A stretch of DNA of 64,000 nucleotides from Notospermus geniculatus (GCA_002633025.1 NMRB01001707.1:1-64000); one strand, 5' to 3'. Counted from the first letter of the stretch, positions 34,550 to 46,420 are shown. A program made the numbers and translations. The notes: generated from the letters alone by a model not told the origin.

Positions 34550-34831
34550 AGGAGCCTGATAGCCTAGTGGTTATCACGTCCGCTTAGCAAGCGGCAGGTC
34601 CCGGGTTCGAATCCAACCCGGGCCATTTGGGATTTCATTCCCGGCTCTTCACGTCCGTCGCATGGGACAGTAAGCCGTGGTGCCTTGTACCTTGTGTCTT
34701 TGCAAGGGCAAGTAAAATACCCCATCCACGTGAGGAACATGAGTAGCTTGTGATGGCCTCATCCGTACTTACCAGGGCCAATAATGCTATAGCGTCGGCC
34801 CTGACGGAAAAATGAAATACAAATACAAAAA
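34550..34831 (+). mobile_element. tRNA-derived SINE
   Basis: A box TAGCCTAGTGG at 34560-34570 and perfect B box GGTTCGAATCC at 34604-34614. Anticodon-like loop TTAGCAA between CCGC and GCGG (Ala-AGC-like). The acceptor and T stems are imperfect, so it is not a working tRNA. A 200-bp unrelated body ends in 'aaatgaaatacaaatacaaaa'. Target duplication TGCCTCTTG at 34541-34549 and 34832-34840. Confidence 0.85.
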
Positions 34832-34939
34832 TGCCTCTTGGGCATGGCATAAACGATTTTGCGCCGTGGAGAATTTAGCGGTGAACGTTATCGACTTCGC
34901 CAGGTGGCAACATGCTGACGCCAATAAAGTTAGCGTTAG

Positions 34940-35085
34940 CGTTTATCGCAGGACTTCTTAACCTCTCTATTATCGCAAGGTCTGCGATAGTTTGCGTTAA
35001 TTTGCGACAGTACACCTGCGATTGTCTATCTCAATTAAATGCAGACCAACTGTCGCACGTGTGAGAGTGGCTTTAGGTGCGTGAG
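34940..35085. repeat. TCGCA-rich repeat fragment
   Basis: Shares 'tatcgcaaggtctgcgata' and 'cgcacgtgtgagagtggctt' with the 14.5-14.9 kb element. Confidence 0.6.
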
Positions 35086-35102
35086 TGACCAAATCCTTTA
35101 TT

Positions 35103-36050
35103 TCAGGTTCCAACCCTTAGTTTACACAACAGTTCCCATAAAGTTCGTCGAAATCTGGATCCAGTAAAACAGTATATATAAAAGTTCAAGGAACTGTTGA
35201 GTAGGCCAAAGAAGTGTGAAAAATCAAAGGCAGTCGAGTACGCATCGATGTTCATAGTATGATTGGGGAGGTACAGACGAAATAGTGTAATAATCTGCAT
35301 CATCAAGGCGTAAGGAGTTTCAAGTATAATAAAAGTGATGACGACGGCTAAAACCCTGATTGTACCCATCTTTGTTCGTACACCAGCCTTGCCGCCTGCC
35401 TGCCCTGAAACTGATTTCTTCAAAGCTACAATCAAGCGATAGGAAACAATTGTAAGATATGTGGTGGGGAAAAGAAACATCAAGAACATAGGAAGAGAGG
35501 CTAAATAGATAACCCGAAAATAATCATTGTAGATAAATGATGCTTTCCACACGGTAAATGGCATATAAGTTGCGGTACAGGGATCGTAGATCCAGATAAT
35601 TTTGTACGCAAAAAAGGACACAAATCGATAGAAAAAAGAGAATGTAGCTGCGAGGAGACAAGCGTAACGTGCGTTCCTGATGGTACACAGCGACGCCACC
35701 TTCAGCGGTTTACAGACCGCAATAAAGCGCTCCGTCGCCACGAGCAAAGTCAGATACACAGACCATGTCTTCGCAATCCACGAGAAGGTCTCGAGACGGC
35801 GTAAATTTGAATGGGAAAATACCGTGAACTCTACAAACACGCCTAAGTAGCTATAGATGCTGGGAAGGGAATTATCTAAAAGACGACACAGAAGTAGCAA
35901 GCTGTCGGCGACTGCTAGACTGCGGAGAAAGACTGAAGTCGACGTATATGGTTTTTCCCTGCCCAAAACTACGAAGGCTAAACAATTACTTACTATACCA
36001 ATGAATATGGCGACCATATAAAATGGTACGTATAACAAGAAGTAGAACAT
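35103..36050 (-). CDS. Class A (rhodopsin-like) G-protein-coupled receptor
   Basis: 315 residues in one exon with seven hydrophobic segments: TM1 FYMVAIFIGIVSNCLAFVVL, TM2 SLAVADSLLLLC, TM3 ending LLVATERFIAVCKPL, TM5 VIYLASLPMFLMFLFPTTYL, TM6 VLAVVITFIILETPYALMMQ, TM7 LLNSSLNFYIYCF then a short basic tail. ERF replaces DRY and NSSLNFYIY stands for NPxxY. This pattern resembles invertebrate peptide receptors (FMRFamide-receptor type); ligand unknown. Only about eight residues precede TM1 from the ATG at 36050, which is short. A CAG acceptor lies five bases upstream of the ATG (CACACAG|GACTATG), so a 5' exon may add an N-terminus. Confidence 0.87.
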   Translation of the reverse strand: MFYFLLYVPFYMVAIFIGIVSNCLAFVVLGREKPYTSTSVFLRSLAVADSLLLLCRLLDNSLPSIYSYLGVFVEFTVFSHSNLRRLETFSWIAKTWSVYLTLLVATERFIAVCKPLKVASLCTIRNARYACLLAATFSFFYRFVSFFAYKIIWIYDPCTATYMPFTVWKASFIYNDYFRVIYLASLPMFLMFLFPTTYLTIVSYRLIVALKKSVSGQAGGKAGVRTKMGTIRVLAVVITFIILETPYALMMQIITLFRLYLPNHTMNIDAYSTAFDFSHFFGLLNSSLNFYIYCFTGSRFRRTLWELLCKLRVGT

Positions 36051-36109
36051 AGTCCTGTGTGAGGTCGAGAACGGACGGTAATAGTAAGTAAATCATCTCA
36101 TTGTCTCAG

Positions 36110-37260
36110 TGCTCTCGCCAATGCTGGCGCCCTGTGTCACGCTCACTGAAATCATTTTTCCAGGTTCCTCTGCCATGTCTATTATTGAGCATCTACATAT
36201 ATTTAGAGGTCCTAACTATGTGTCCCGGTAGCTGTGTGTCCCGGTACATGTGTCCCAATTTACGGCGTTCACTGCTGTACATGCGAGGCGCTGAGATTTA
36301 CGCCGTTGCTGTACATGCGAGGCGCTGATTAAACGGGTCGTCTAGACTCTGGATTCACCGACCTCATCTAGGATTGCTAAACAGCCACATTTATGAAGGA
36401 AATGTAGGCCCACACATCGGCCTAGAAACGCCGTGGCTCCTGTAGCCTACTCCAAAATGTCTGATACGGCAAAGACCAGCACCCTCCGACGTGATTGAGA
36501 TAGATATCTGAAATCTACAAGAATTCTCTCAGACATTGTCAGAGACAGGATTCATAATCGAGTTTACATGCACATTCCAGTGATGCAGTATACCCACATC
36601 AGTTTGGAGTTCTCATTCAAAATCTTGTTCGTGTGAGATTGTGCCTGTTTACTACTGTTAGTCCAATCTAATGATTTATGCGTTTGGTAAGGGCGAAAGG
36701 GGCTGTTTCACTTTGAATTGAAGATTGTGATTTGTGATCCGTGGTAAAACTGAAAGAGCTATGACATGTTGTAATTTGCAGGGATAATTCTGTGTTTCAG
36801 ACCAATTTTAATGGTACAATCAATGACATTTGAAGTAATTTTTTTAAACAATGGGTGTTTGAAGCCTTGACGTTTCATATTGGAACCAAAATATTTCTAA
36901 AACAACTCGGATTATAGGTTCCCAAATGAGTCAGGTGTAAAATAGAGGCAAAATAATCCAGTTATATTCAATGAAAGTACCAAAAAAAGTCACAAAAGTA
37001 ATTTGATATCACTCATTTGGAAGAACAAGAACACTCTGATGATCCTTAGGCCTATTGTTGACTGCCATTGTCAATACAGTCATAACAGTGACATAACAGG
37101 ACTGGATGACTTTTGTGGCAACTTGTGCTGAACCATTCATCTGAACAGGGTGTTGTTTTTGGCATAAAAAGGATTACAAGCTGATTCAGTGAGGTACGCA
37201 TGTAGTCTAATAAAACATTCTTTAGAATGGTCATCAGCCTACCATTAGGCTACCTCTCTG
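36110..37260. other. No gene recognised
   Basis: Upstream of the GPCR. Contains near-repeats 'tgtgtcccggta' (36220-36250) and 'gctgtacatgcgaggcgctga' (36274, 36308). A 5' exon and promoter would be sought here. Confidence 0.45.
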
Positions 37261-37263
37261 TAA

Positions 37264-37496
37264 AGGGCACCGCACAGTAGCGATTTTTCGAGCGATTTTC
37301 TTGGCGACCTGCCTTGCGATCACAGAAGCGACTGAACATATTTTCAGTTTTTCTTACTTTTTGTTGACTCGTTTGCGACAGATGCTTCCTTGGAAGATCA
37401 GTGATGTCGTGGATGACATCACTGATCGACCTCAAAGGTAATTATCGCAGGCGACGTAGTAGTCGCATCGGTACTTGCCCTCATTTTAGTCGCCCT
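37264..37496. mobile_element. PIF/Harbinger-like MITE
   Basis: AGGGCACCGCACAGTAGCGA left, GCCCT right; TAA at 37261-37263 and 37497-37499. Diverged relative of the MITE in XKR copy 2 (shared 'gatttttcgagcgattttc'). Confidence 0.8.
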
Positions 37497-38631
37497 TAAA
37501 CCTTTGGGGACTGATGACGCATATATGCGGCTTTGGCCTGTACCACACACCCTTGCGTTTTTACGTTTGTCCTGGGGTCAAGATTGACAGGCTCCAAAGT
37601 GCAAATCTGACTCGTTGTGACAAAATGGCCATATCTCCGGAACCGACGCGACTAGCGCCAAACGAAAGAGGAGAAAAAAGTAGCTCCATTCCGACCAATT
37701 TTCTGAAGCGTAGGAGCAACGGTTATCGAGATATGGACGTTTAAAGATTGCCAACCTCACGAAAACGTAGGCAGAATGCGACCATTTCCTCACAACTTGC
37801 ATCTTCGGCTCTGGCCTGTTTCTCTCACAGACATTTTAGAACAAGCAGACCTGCATAAGGTCGTGGCCCATTTAGTTGCCTCCAGAACGAGTGCCTTGTC
37901 ACCAGTTTTGGTTGAAAATTGTGGGAGCTAGGCGCATTTTTGTAGATACATCATAAATTCATTTTACGGAATGTACACTTTTCAACTTTATCCGGACCAC
38001 AAAGGGTTAAAGAAAGGCAAGTCATGTAACTTTAATTCTCAATGCATATGGAGCAGTGGCGCCGGCTAGGTCCTGGCCTGATGTAAGACTGTTCACATAA
38101 TAGCTGTGACAACAAAGACAGTTTTTCTTTGCCATGCATGCTGGTACATTGTAGGCCTACCTCGCACCCCACAAGGATCAATAGACAAGTCTTTCCAGTA
38201 GAACTACATGGTAAGTTTCTTGCATTTCAAAAGCAGAATATCAACATTTCGTGAATTGTTTTTAAAATTTTACCATAAAAATGAATGCCACCCTAATCCA
38301 TATGCCAAATATCATATAAATTAATTGATGATTTCTTTGTATGCGAAGAGTTTTAAATCGTTTTGTTTTAAAAAATTACTTCAAATATTATTGATCGTTG
38401 TACCATTGATATTGGTCTGAAACACAGATTTATCCCTGCAAACTGCAAGATCATAGGCTCTTTCAGTTTTCCCACGGATCACAAATCGCAATCTTCAATT
38501 TGAAGTGAAACATACCCTTTTATGGCCATCACACGAGAACAGGAACACGAGAAAACAGAAACTTGCCTTTAGATATCCAACATCTCTGTCAAGTACGATC
38601 TGCCGCTGGTTTCCAAACTGACTGCGCGATA

Positions 38632-39465
38632 ACCGATGAGTGAAATGGAAATAGGGTATATCTGGATCGTTCGAATGCACCATGCATAGGCCGTTTTGCT
38701 TGCTTGAAAGTACTAATGTAGTTGAAGAGGTACTGGTGTCTGGTTGTTCATGTATTTTTTGCGATTTTTAGCTCCCGGGAATGTACCCACACGCAATTAG
38801 TTTGGTAATCGTTTCATACAGTCCTACGGCAATGAAGATATTGTTTAATCATGACAATGACATGTACGAGATCGTATTTCGAAATGCACCGATGGTTGAA
38901 TGACATCATTTGGCCAGGCATATGTGTGTGATATGTATGGCATGCTACACCGATTAATGTAGAAATAATGAAATGGTCCATGGACCATGTGCTCACCAGG
39001 GTGAATGTACCAGAAAAACAAATGACACATGTTAAATCAAACCTTTCAGGGCAAGCCTTGAGTTCCAGGGTGAGTGTGGCCTGTAGATTGTGCGCATCAC
39101 TAAGTGCACGCAAATACACGCACGTCATCCTACACGATTGTGCTCAAGTCACAATCGTCTAAAAAAATAATCACGTGCTTGTTATTTATTTTTGGCGGCA
39201 GTTTATTAAAAGTAGTTCCACCAGCACTTCCGTACAATTCCCTCTTGAGCTGGGTCTGTGCTTGTATTTTTTTCTGAAGGCCATCTTATTCTAGCAGACG
39301 ACATGTTCGACTCAGGCAACCAGTCCCTGCGCATGCGCGAAAAAATGCACGCATTCTCTTGTTCATCACGAGGGTCTGGCTGCACGAGTTTGACACCTGG
39401 AAATAATGTTATGAGGAACCTGCGGAACTAACGTCACGACGTGGCGCTGCGAGCGATATAGCTAG
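38632..39465. repeat. Repeat unit R2, compact copy
   Basis: Uninterrupted counterpart of the split copy at 27951-30884. Includes 'gaaatggtccatggaccatg'. No coding content recognised. Confidence 0.85.
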
Positions 39466-39467
39466 AA

Positions 39468-39870
39468 TGTAGCTACGCCCTAGCATAACCTCCCTACCAA
39501 TTTTAGTTGAATTCTTTGCTGTAATGCCGAAAATACCCCAAGCATACTGCAGAATAATGGGGTATCTATTGTTCTGCTAATTATTACATAACCACCTAGC
39601 CTGTGCTATCCAAATGTAGCTTAGCCCTAGCATTACCAACCTTCCAAGTTTGATTGAAATCTGTGCAATATATATCGCGAAAATACCACAGGAATACATC
39701 AGAACAATGGGATGTTTATTGTTTCACCAATTATTACATAATCAGCCACCACAAGGTACCAGAATGTAGCTACGCCCTAGCATAACCTCCCTACCAATTT
39801 TAGTTGAATTCTTTGCTCTTATGGCGACAGTACGCCAAGCATACCACAGAACAATGTATGCATAAATTAA
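39468..39870. repeat. Tandem repeat, about 150-bp period
   Basis: Units start near 39468, 39616 and 39771 ('aatgtagctacgccctagcataacc'). Units 1 and 3 are nearly identical for the first 65 bp; unit 2 is more diverged. Confidence 0.85.
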
Positions 39871-41820
39871 CCCTTGTTCGTCTAACAGCCATAAAAGTTA
39901 TCAGCCCATAAAATATTGTTTGAATCTCAAAAACAGTTCTTGGCAAATAGGTTGTTTGGGGTTTAACAGTATTTTTGCCTAAAATGAGTTGAAATAGAAA
40001 AGGGACAGAGCATGTAAGATGTTCTGCGGTATGCTTAGGGTGACCAAAGCAGCCAATAAGAATGTTTCATGTTTTCCCTAGTTGCGTGAAGTGCTGGTCG
40101 CTGATTAGTTGATGACATTTTGCGCCATCTAGTGTTCTGAAACATGATTTGGCTCCATCTGTGCCAGTGGTTGAGAGCGTATAACTAGTATTAAGCTCGA
40201 TGCCACTGGGGACGAGTGCAGCGGAAGGAGATGAATCTCAGGTTTTAACCAAGTTTTAGTCTAGGTTTTATCTAGGTAACGAAGTTTTAATGAAGTCTGA
40301 ATCTCAGCCATGTTTTAGGAGTTCAGATTCAAACGTACCAAGTGGGATAAAACTCCTTGTTTCAGTTTTAGCTTAGTCCAAATACAGTATTTGACCTCAA
40401 CCATTGTGGTCATTTTCTCGAGTGTGGAACCTGAAAGCAGGGAGCCACCACAATCAGAACTTCCATAATAAAGTGAATATCGATGATAAACGCGTCAATG
40501 ATTGTCTTTTTTGTACATGCACGTCTCTTACAACAAGTCAGCATAATATGCTTTGTAACATCACAATAGTTATTGTAATAAGTATTTTAACATCTCGATG
40601 AAATATATTCCATTGAATATATTTTTTTGTACCTTTATAGGCTACTGGTACATGTAAATGCTTTGTCTCAATTATTTAATGAGCAGCAGTACAGTATCTC
40701 ATACTGCAAGGATCACTTGTGCGTTGCTTTCCTAATACTTTCCAACCACAGAATACACAGCGGCTGGTTTAACTGGCTTGTTTCCAACCTGGCAGCGAGG
40801 TTGGCTAACCAGTGTCCTGATGATTGGTGCACGGCAACTCGAGGTGCGAGGGAAACACAAATCGCGGCGAAGTTCTCCATGGGTTGTGCGTACGAAGTAT
40901 GAGGTAGTAGAACAGACACGGTGGTAGGCCATGTAATGATGATCATGGATAGGATCAAGTATGACGAATCAGTTAAGTCGAGCTCAGAGTGTTGGGTTTG
41001 TGTGTGGGTATCTTCCAGTGCATTTTGCCAAAACGCCCTGTATTACTGCTACATGTACAACATGCTCATCGTATCATATCGTTGGAACCAAAATGAAAGA
41101 CATCACATGCAGTTCGAGTCGGCTGAATTCATGCGAGACAGTTGAGACGCATAGGACCATTCAACAAAGGTAGTCGTACAAAGCCTATATTTGAAAGATG
41201 ATTTAGAATAAGACTCAGGTGATACCGTCTCCCAGGTTTTAATACTACTGATAACAATCGACGTCATCTTCGGAGGTACTCGGCTACATTCGGACGGCCA
41301 TCGTACACTACCTCGACCGTATAAAGGAGCCTCGGCGTAGTAACCATCTCTCAAACCGAGAGATACATGTAATTCAGTGATTCGCCGCAAGTGAGTGAAT
41401 CGTCTGTGACCTTGACCTTAATCTTCCACACTTGATATAGTGCAGACCGATGCTGATACTTTTTCATGTATTTATGGGTTCTTTGCACATTATATCGATG
41501 GGATAATTTTATTTGTTGTAGATTTGAAATTGTTAAAGTGGATTGAGGCAAATATTTACTGGTGTTAAAGTCCGACTGTATGCATTAGGTGACTGTTTCC
41601 CCTCCCCACCTTGATAAGACTGGTCTCTGTCCAACCTATATATAGCCAGTGATAAAACCGAGGCTGGACTGATACTATGTCGAAACAAAAATGGCCGCCA
41701 CAGCTTCACCACTTGAGAAGTTCAACGTGTTGTTATAGCGTGACTAACCCTTCATCAGGTAAGGTAACATGCCTCAACATTTTTCTATATGTAGCAACAC
41801 TCACAATGCCTAATTGGTGA
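39871..41820. other. No gene recognised
   Basis: Short overlapping frames on both strands (40627-41390) without domain signatures. Confidence 0.45.
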
Positions 41821-41827
41821 CTTAGAT

Positions 41828-42705
41828 CACAGGCCCCTGGGGAGCTGTCAGTGAGTTTAGAGCACGTAAAAAAAGGTAGTTTGTAAAAAAATACACCCCG
41901 AGCTCACGAAGTGAGCGAGAAGGTATGCAAGTAAACACAGCCGAAATTCACCACATTTCAATCGTCAAGAACGCACTAACTACTCAGAAAATCACCATGA
42001 CAGTTGTTTTAATGTATCCTTTGGGATTACAACTAACACGGGAATCACGATTTATATCCTTGTCTTGATCGGAAATGTACTTAAACACTTGTTTTTATCA
42101 GCCAGATTTCGTCCAAACCTAACAACCGCCATCCTACGTAGTATGTCAACCAACCGACAGGTGGCGTGAAAACTCTACGGAATGAATACCCTTCTCAATC
42201 GTGATTCGTCGATATTCCAAGAAAAATCATAAGATTCACAAAAAAAATACTGCAACATCGCATGAGTTTTGTTTTATATTTATTAACCAATATGCTTCAT
42301 ATTACACGTGAAACTAAATAAATTGAACCATATTCAACGTGTTCACTCCGTTGATTTCACGCCACCTGTCGGTTGATTTACATACGACGTAGGATGGCGG
42401 TTGTTAGGTTTGGACGAAATCTAGCTGATTAAAACAAGTGTTTAAGTACATTTCCGATGAAGACAAGGATATAAATCGTGATTCCCGTGTTAGTTGTAAC
42501 CCCAAAGGATACATTAAAACAACTTTCATGGTGATTTTGTGAGTAGTTAGTGCGTTCTTGACGATTGAAATGTGGTGAATTTCGGCTGTCTTTACTTGCA
42601 TACCTTCTCGCTCACTTCGTGAGCTCGGGGTGTGTTTTTTACAAAACTGGCTTTTTTGGGTAGATACGTGCTCTAAACTCACTAACAGCTCCCCAGGGGC
42701 CTGTG
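41828..42705. mobile_element. Foldback element, about 345-bp TIRs
   Basis: Starts CACAGGCCCCTGGGGAGCTG and ends in the inverse; arms about 41828-42172 and 42356-42705 differ by few bases. CTTAGAT flanks both sides (41821-41827, 42706-42712; up to 9 bp if the two next bases count). Mutator-like by structure; no transposase. Confidence 0.87.
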
Positions 42706-42783
42706 CTTAGATCATTCAAATATTAAACAGTCTTGTCGAGCATGCATTGGCTATACCACGACGTTTCAAATCAAAACATCAAA

Positions 42784-44009
42784 GTCCGAAGGTTCATTTA
42801 AGTTAGAAGGTTCACTAGTCCGAAGGTTCAGTAGTCCGAAAATTGAGGTTCACTGGTCCGAAGGTTCACTAGTCCGAAGGTGCAGAAGTCCGAAGGTTCA
42901 GTAGTCCGAAGGTGCACTAAATCGAAGGTTCACTAGTCCGAAGTTTGACTAGTCCATTGGACATGTTGGATGGGTTCGGCAGCGGATGTGTTGTGAGTTA
43001 AAGTGGATTAGGGTGGGATGGGGCGACTGGATGGGTCAGAATTAAGTAGGAAAGTTGGTGGATCATTATTAATGTCAGCGCCTACTCCCTTGAGTAACTG
43101 TGGACATCCACTTTGCGTAGTGTCGGATATATTTTCTAAAACATGCTATATATGTCTTTCTGATATCCCTATCGGTTAAAGCAGATGGACTACCGATTGA
43201 CATAGGTATATTATTTGGAGCCGACGTCGCAGACGTTCGATATATATAAGGCGACGCAACTACTATGGTGTCGACGTCATTGTCTGCGACCGAGGCTTGT
43301 GATTGGTTGCGAGTGGGTTTCTCTTTGGCGCTAAAACATTTCACGATTTCACGTTACGTGAAATAACCTAGGTGAGAGTCGGAAAGCATCTTAACCTCAC
43401 TATTGAAATGGTCCAGATACTAGTTTGGTGCAGTGTGCAAGAGTTAAAGGATGTCTTCCAGTATTAAGAAAGGGGCGATTTACAGGGTGGCCCTATAAAA
43501 ATATCCCAGTATACAACCTTCGCGCGACCCAAAGAAATGCGGAAATACGAAATCTGACAACAGCTTGCGGCTACCTAATTGTGCGTGTGAAAGTAGAGGA
43601 GAGTATAATTTGGTCACGCTGTCCAATCGGTTATTCAAGAGTCATTTATTGAATAAGATTTGTGGTCAGCGTGTGGTTTGTGGTAAGCCTACTTCCGCAT
43701 TCCACTGGGTCGCGCGAAGGTTGTGTCGGACTATAGTAAGACACCTGGGACCTTATTCACAAAGCTTCCGTAACTTTGAGGGTACGCAAATTCTTTGTCA
43801 GGCTGATAGTGAACAAAAATAGGTTGTCCGCAAAAGGACAATATTTTGTGCACTCCCGTACGTTACGGGAGCTTCGTGAATAAGGTCCCAGGGGACGTTC
43901 GGACTAGTGAACATTCGGACTAGTGAACCTTCGGACTAGTGAACCTTCGGACTAGTGAACCTTCGGACCAGTGAACCTTCGGACCAGTGGACCTTCGGAC
44001 TAGTGAGAT
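42784..44009. mobile_element. Foldback element with tandem TTCACTAGTCCGAAGG arms
   Basis: Left arm 42784-42952 has about ten degenerate units of TTCACTAGTCCGAAGG; right arm 43896-44009 has about seven units of the inverse. The middle (about 940 bp) contains a hairpin MITE at its right edge and no recognised gene. Arms built of short tandem units are the hallmark of Foldback-type transposons. Confidence 0.78.
43744..43893. mobile_element. Hairpin MITE, GGGCC-terminus class
   Basis: CCTGGGACCTTATTCACAAA and near-exact inverse. Confidence 0.85.
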
Positions 44010-44069
44010 GTTCCCGTCCGGTTGATATACAGTGCTTTGCACAATTGACCTCCCTTCCGTACAGTACAT

Positions 44070-44181
44070 CAGGGCCCATATGCATAAAGGTGGAATAAGC
44101 TTATTCCAGGTATAACTTAAGGTTATAACGTTAGGTTATATCTGGAATAAGCCTATTCCACTTTTATGCATACGGGCCCAG
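44070..44181. mobile_element. Hairpin MITE, GGGCC-terminus class
   Basis: CAGGGCCCATATGCATAAAG, inverse at the right end; a second inverted pair 'tggaataagcttattcca' inside. Confidence 0.88.
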
Positions 44182-44523
44182 AGTTACGATGCGCGATCAA
44201 ATCGTTCTCTGACGTTCAGATTGTACTGATAAGTGTTTCGTTCTTCTCTTCATAACTCTCCGCGCCACGTACGATATAGTCCTACTTGCAAACGATGGAT
44301 GTTCGTAATTTCTACGCGGTGAGCGTTTACAAACTTGGATCATACGTGGCCACCAACCGCTTCAATTTCTGTCGCCAGAATGTCGCTGTGACGTCACCCG
44401 AATTTTCAGCAACATGGTCGATGGGCTTCGAAGTACAGGTAGCCACCAAGTATCAAACCTAAGGGATTGAAAGCAGTAAGCGGTCGCACTGAAACAACCA
44501 CTCATTTTTGGCATTTCGAAATG

Positions 44524-44778
44524 AAACTCACGGGGTATAACGCTGTTTACCAGATTGTGGTGACAGGCTGGAGTTTGCGGTCACCTACTTTGGGTCAAGG
44601 AGAAGAAAAGTCAACCATTTCATGTTCCGTTCTCTGTCGCAATGTCGAGAAATGTACGACGTTTGCTAAAATTTCGAAAGAAGGCAGTCTTGTCTGTCAG
44701 ATGAGTGAAAGGCGGGGGACGTGTATGGAGAAGCAGGAAGCTGTGAGGAATCCAAGAGCTAAGATGTTTCAGAAAAAG
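44524..44778 (+). CDS. Possible exon with PAN/apple-like cysteine pattern
   Basis: Frame reads SCSVLCRNVEKCTTFAKI then LVCQMSERRGTCM and KMFQKK, ending at donor AAAAAG|GTAATT in phase 0. The C-x3-C-x5-C spacing followed by an aromatic and later Cys resembles PAN/apple modules of extracellular proteins. The 5' limit is uncertain and no further exon was found. Confidence 0.35.
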
Positions 44779-45079
44779 GTAATTAACGTCAGAGCTTGAT
44801 CCTACGACTTCCAAGTTAGTTGACCGTATGCAAAATTGACTATGAGTGTGAGTAGACTTGTTGACACCCTACGCACGTAAAGTCGATTTTAGCAAGTGGT
44901 CTGACTGTGACGTCATTCGGCGGCAGACTCTTATTGGACCAATATCTTTGGCGATTCTATCACAAATCATTGCCGGAACGCCAAGCTCTGTTGGTTCATA
45001 TTCACCCCAGTTAGAATAAGCGGCGTCTCATACCTACATGGATTCAGAAAACAACATGCAACTAGAACTGATAATTCAC

Positions 45080-45545
45080 TAAAAGTGAATTCATGACCAC
45101 ACCACAAATGTTTTGGCCGGAAGCTGGTTTGTTATGTTGACGTAAGATGGCGGTGTTCGAATGCTGTATTATACTAGTACGACGAACTGCCGAACGATCG
45201 ATCAGGATGTAGGCCTACACAGGCATGACGTCGTGCCATGCATAGATCCCGTGTACCACGCACGGTTCTATTTATAGACTCCGATTCTATTTATAAACTA
45301 CGGCGATCCCGATTATGATTTAGCTGAAAAACTTCATTATCTCAGCCAAAATTGAATGAAAGTGCACAGGAATCTTTTCATCGCGAGAGAACAATTAGAT
45401 CTTTAGACTGGGCAAGTCAGATTTGACGTGCATGCCCTAGTTTGACCGAAAACGTGGAGGAAAGGAAAGTGGTAGAGAAACATTTTGCGTCCTGCGAAAA
45501 CAATACTGACCACACCACTGAGTGGTGGTGTGGTCATAACTTCAT
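45080..45545. repeat. Inverted 'gaccacaccac' blocks
   Basis: 'gaattcatgaccacaccac' near 45090 is inverted at 45519-45540; a hairpin GACCACACCACTGAGTGG... lies at 45507-45534. Confidence 0.55.
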
Positions 45546-46157
45546 GTAGGCCTACTTGCCTTGGCCTAGTATTTTTGTGAGCTAAAGGGAATTAGTACAT
45601 GTAGCTGCAGTCAAAAATGACACTAAGAATAATTTCGCGGCCCACGAAAATCACAATTTCAAAATTACAGATTTCATATTTTAGTGGATTACATCCCTTA
45701 AAGGTATTGATCAAAGGAGCCAATTTTGGTTTCCACATCGAGGAAATGGCCAGAAAGTGAAGGTTGTGGAAGTTTGGTTTGTTTTGTATCACTGGTGTTA
45801 TACTTTAAATAGGGCGTTTTATCACTCAAAATGCCACCCCCTTTTGAAACGAAATTATTTGACGTTGCCTGGCATCGCCCACATTTGGAACGGTCAAGAC
45901 GTCATCACGACCCCCTTCCCGTTAGCAACGGAAACGAAAACATTGAACAGCTGTTGGTGTGACGATGTGCCTACTTTCAACATTCTGCATAATGCATCGT
46001 GTAGAAATCGGCTAACCTCTTCCTACACTCCGCAGCAAGCAGCCAGATTCCGTGTTCAACGCTATGGGATTTTCTCGTGCGCCCAATCAGAAGCCTCTTT
46101 GCGATAATTTTTTCATACGAGTACCGCGTACGCCGTTCAACTTCGTAGCGAACAACA

Positions 46158-46420
46158 CTAGCCTGTTGGTATTGACTTCCAACTGCCAGTCCTACAACAG
46201 ACTAACAAATGGTCTCCATCGAATATTGCCTTCGCGGCTTCTTTTTGAGTACTTGTAAGTCCTTCCACGGAGAATTTGCATTCGAATAAAGTTTCATCGA
46301 CCGCCATCTTGTCATCATACCCGAGCTGCCGATGCAAGCTTTGCCATGATTGGTTGCTATTTTTGGGACCGGGGAAATCCTTGAACACGGAATGTGGTTT
46401 GCTTGCGTGAAGGTCATGGG
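46158..46420 (-). pseudogene. RecQ-like helicase fragment
   Basis: Reads FSVEGLTSTQKEAAKAIFDG then DHLLVCCRTGSWKS, the Q-motif region and Walker A of RecQ-type helicases. TGSWKS has Trp where Gly is expected, and a 2-bp loss follows at once (SIYQ appears in another frame). Decayed fragment; nothing further downstream. Confidence 0.7.

Noticed and set aside
34550-34626. Functional tRNA-Ala gene
   Set aside because: Acceptor and T stems do not pair properly, and a SINE body, tail and target duplication are present.
45757-46107. Secreted Cys-rich protein
   Set aside because: No signal peptide, no splice context; it lies next to and partly opposite a helicase pseudogene.
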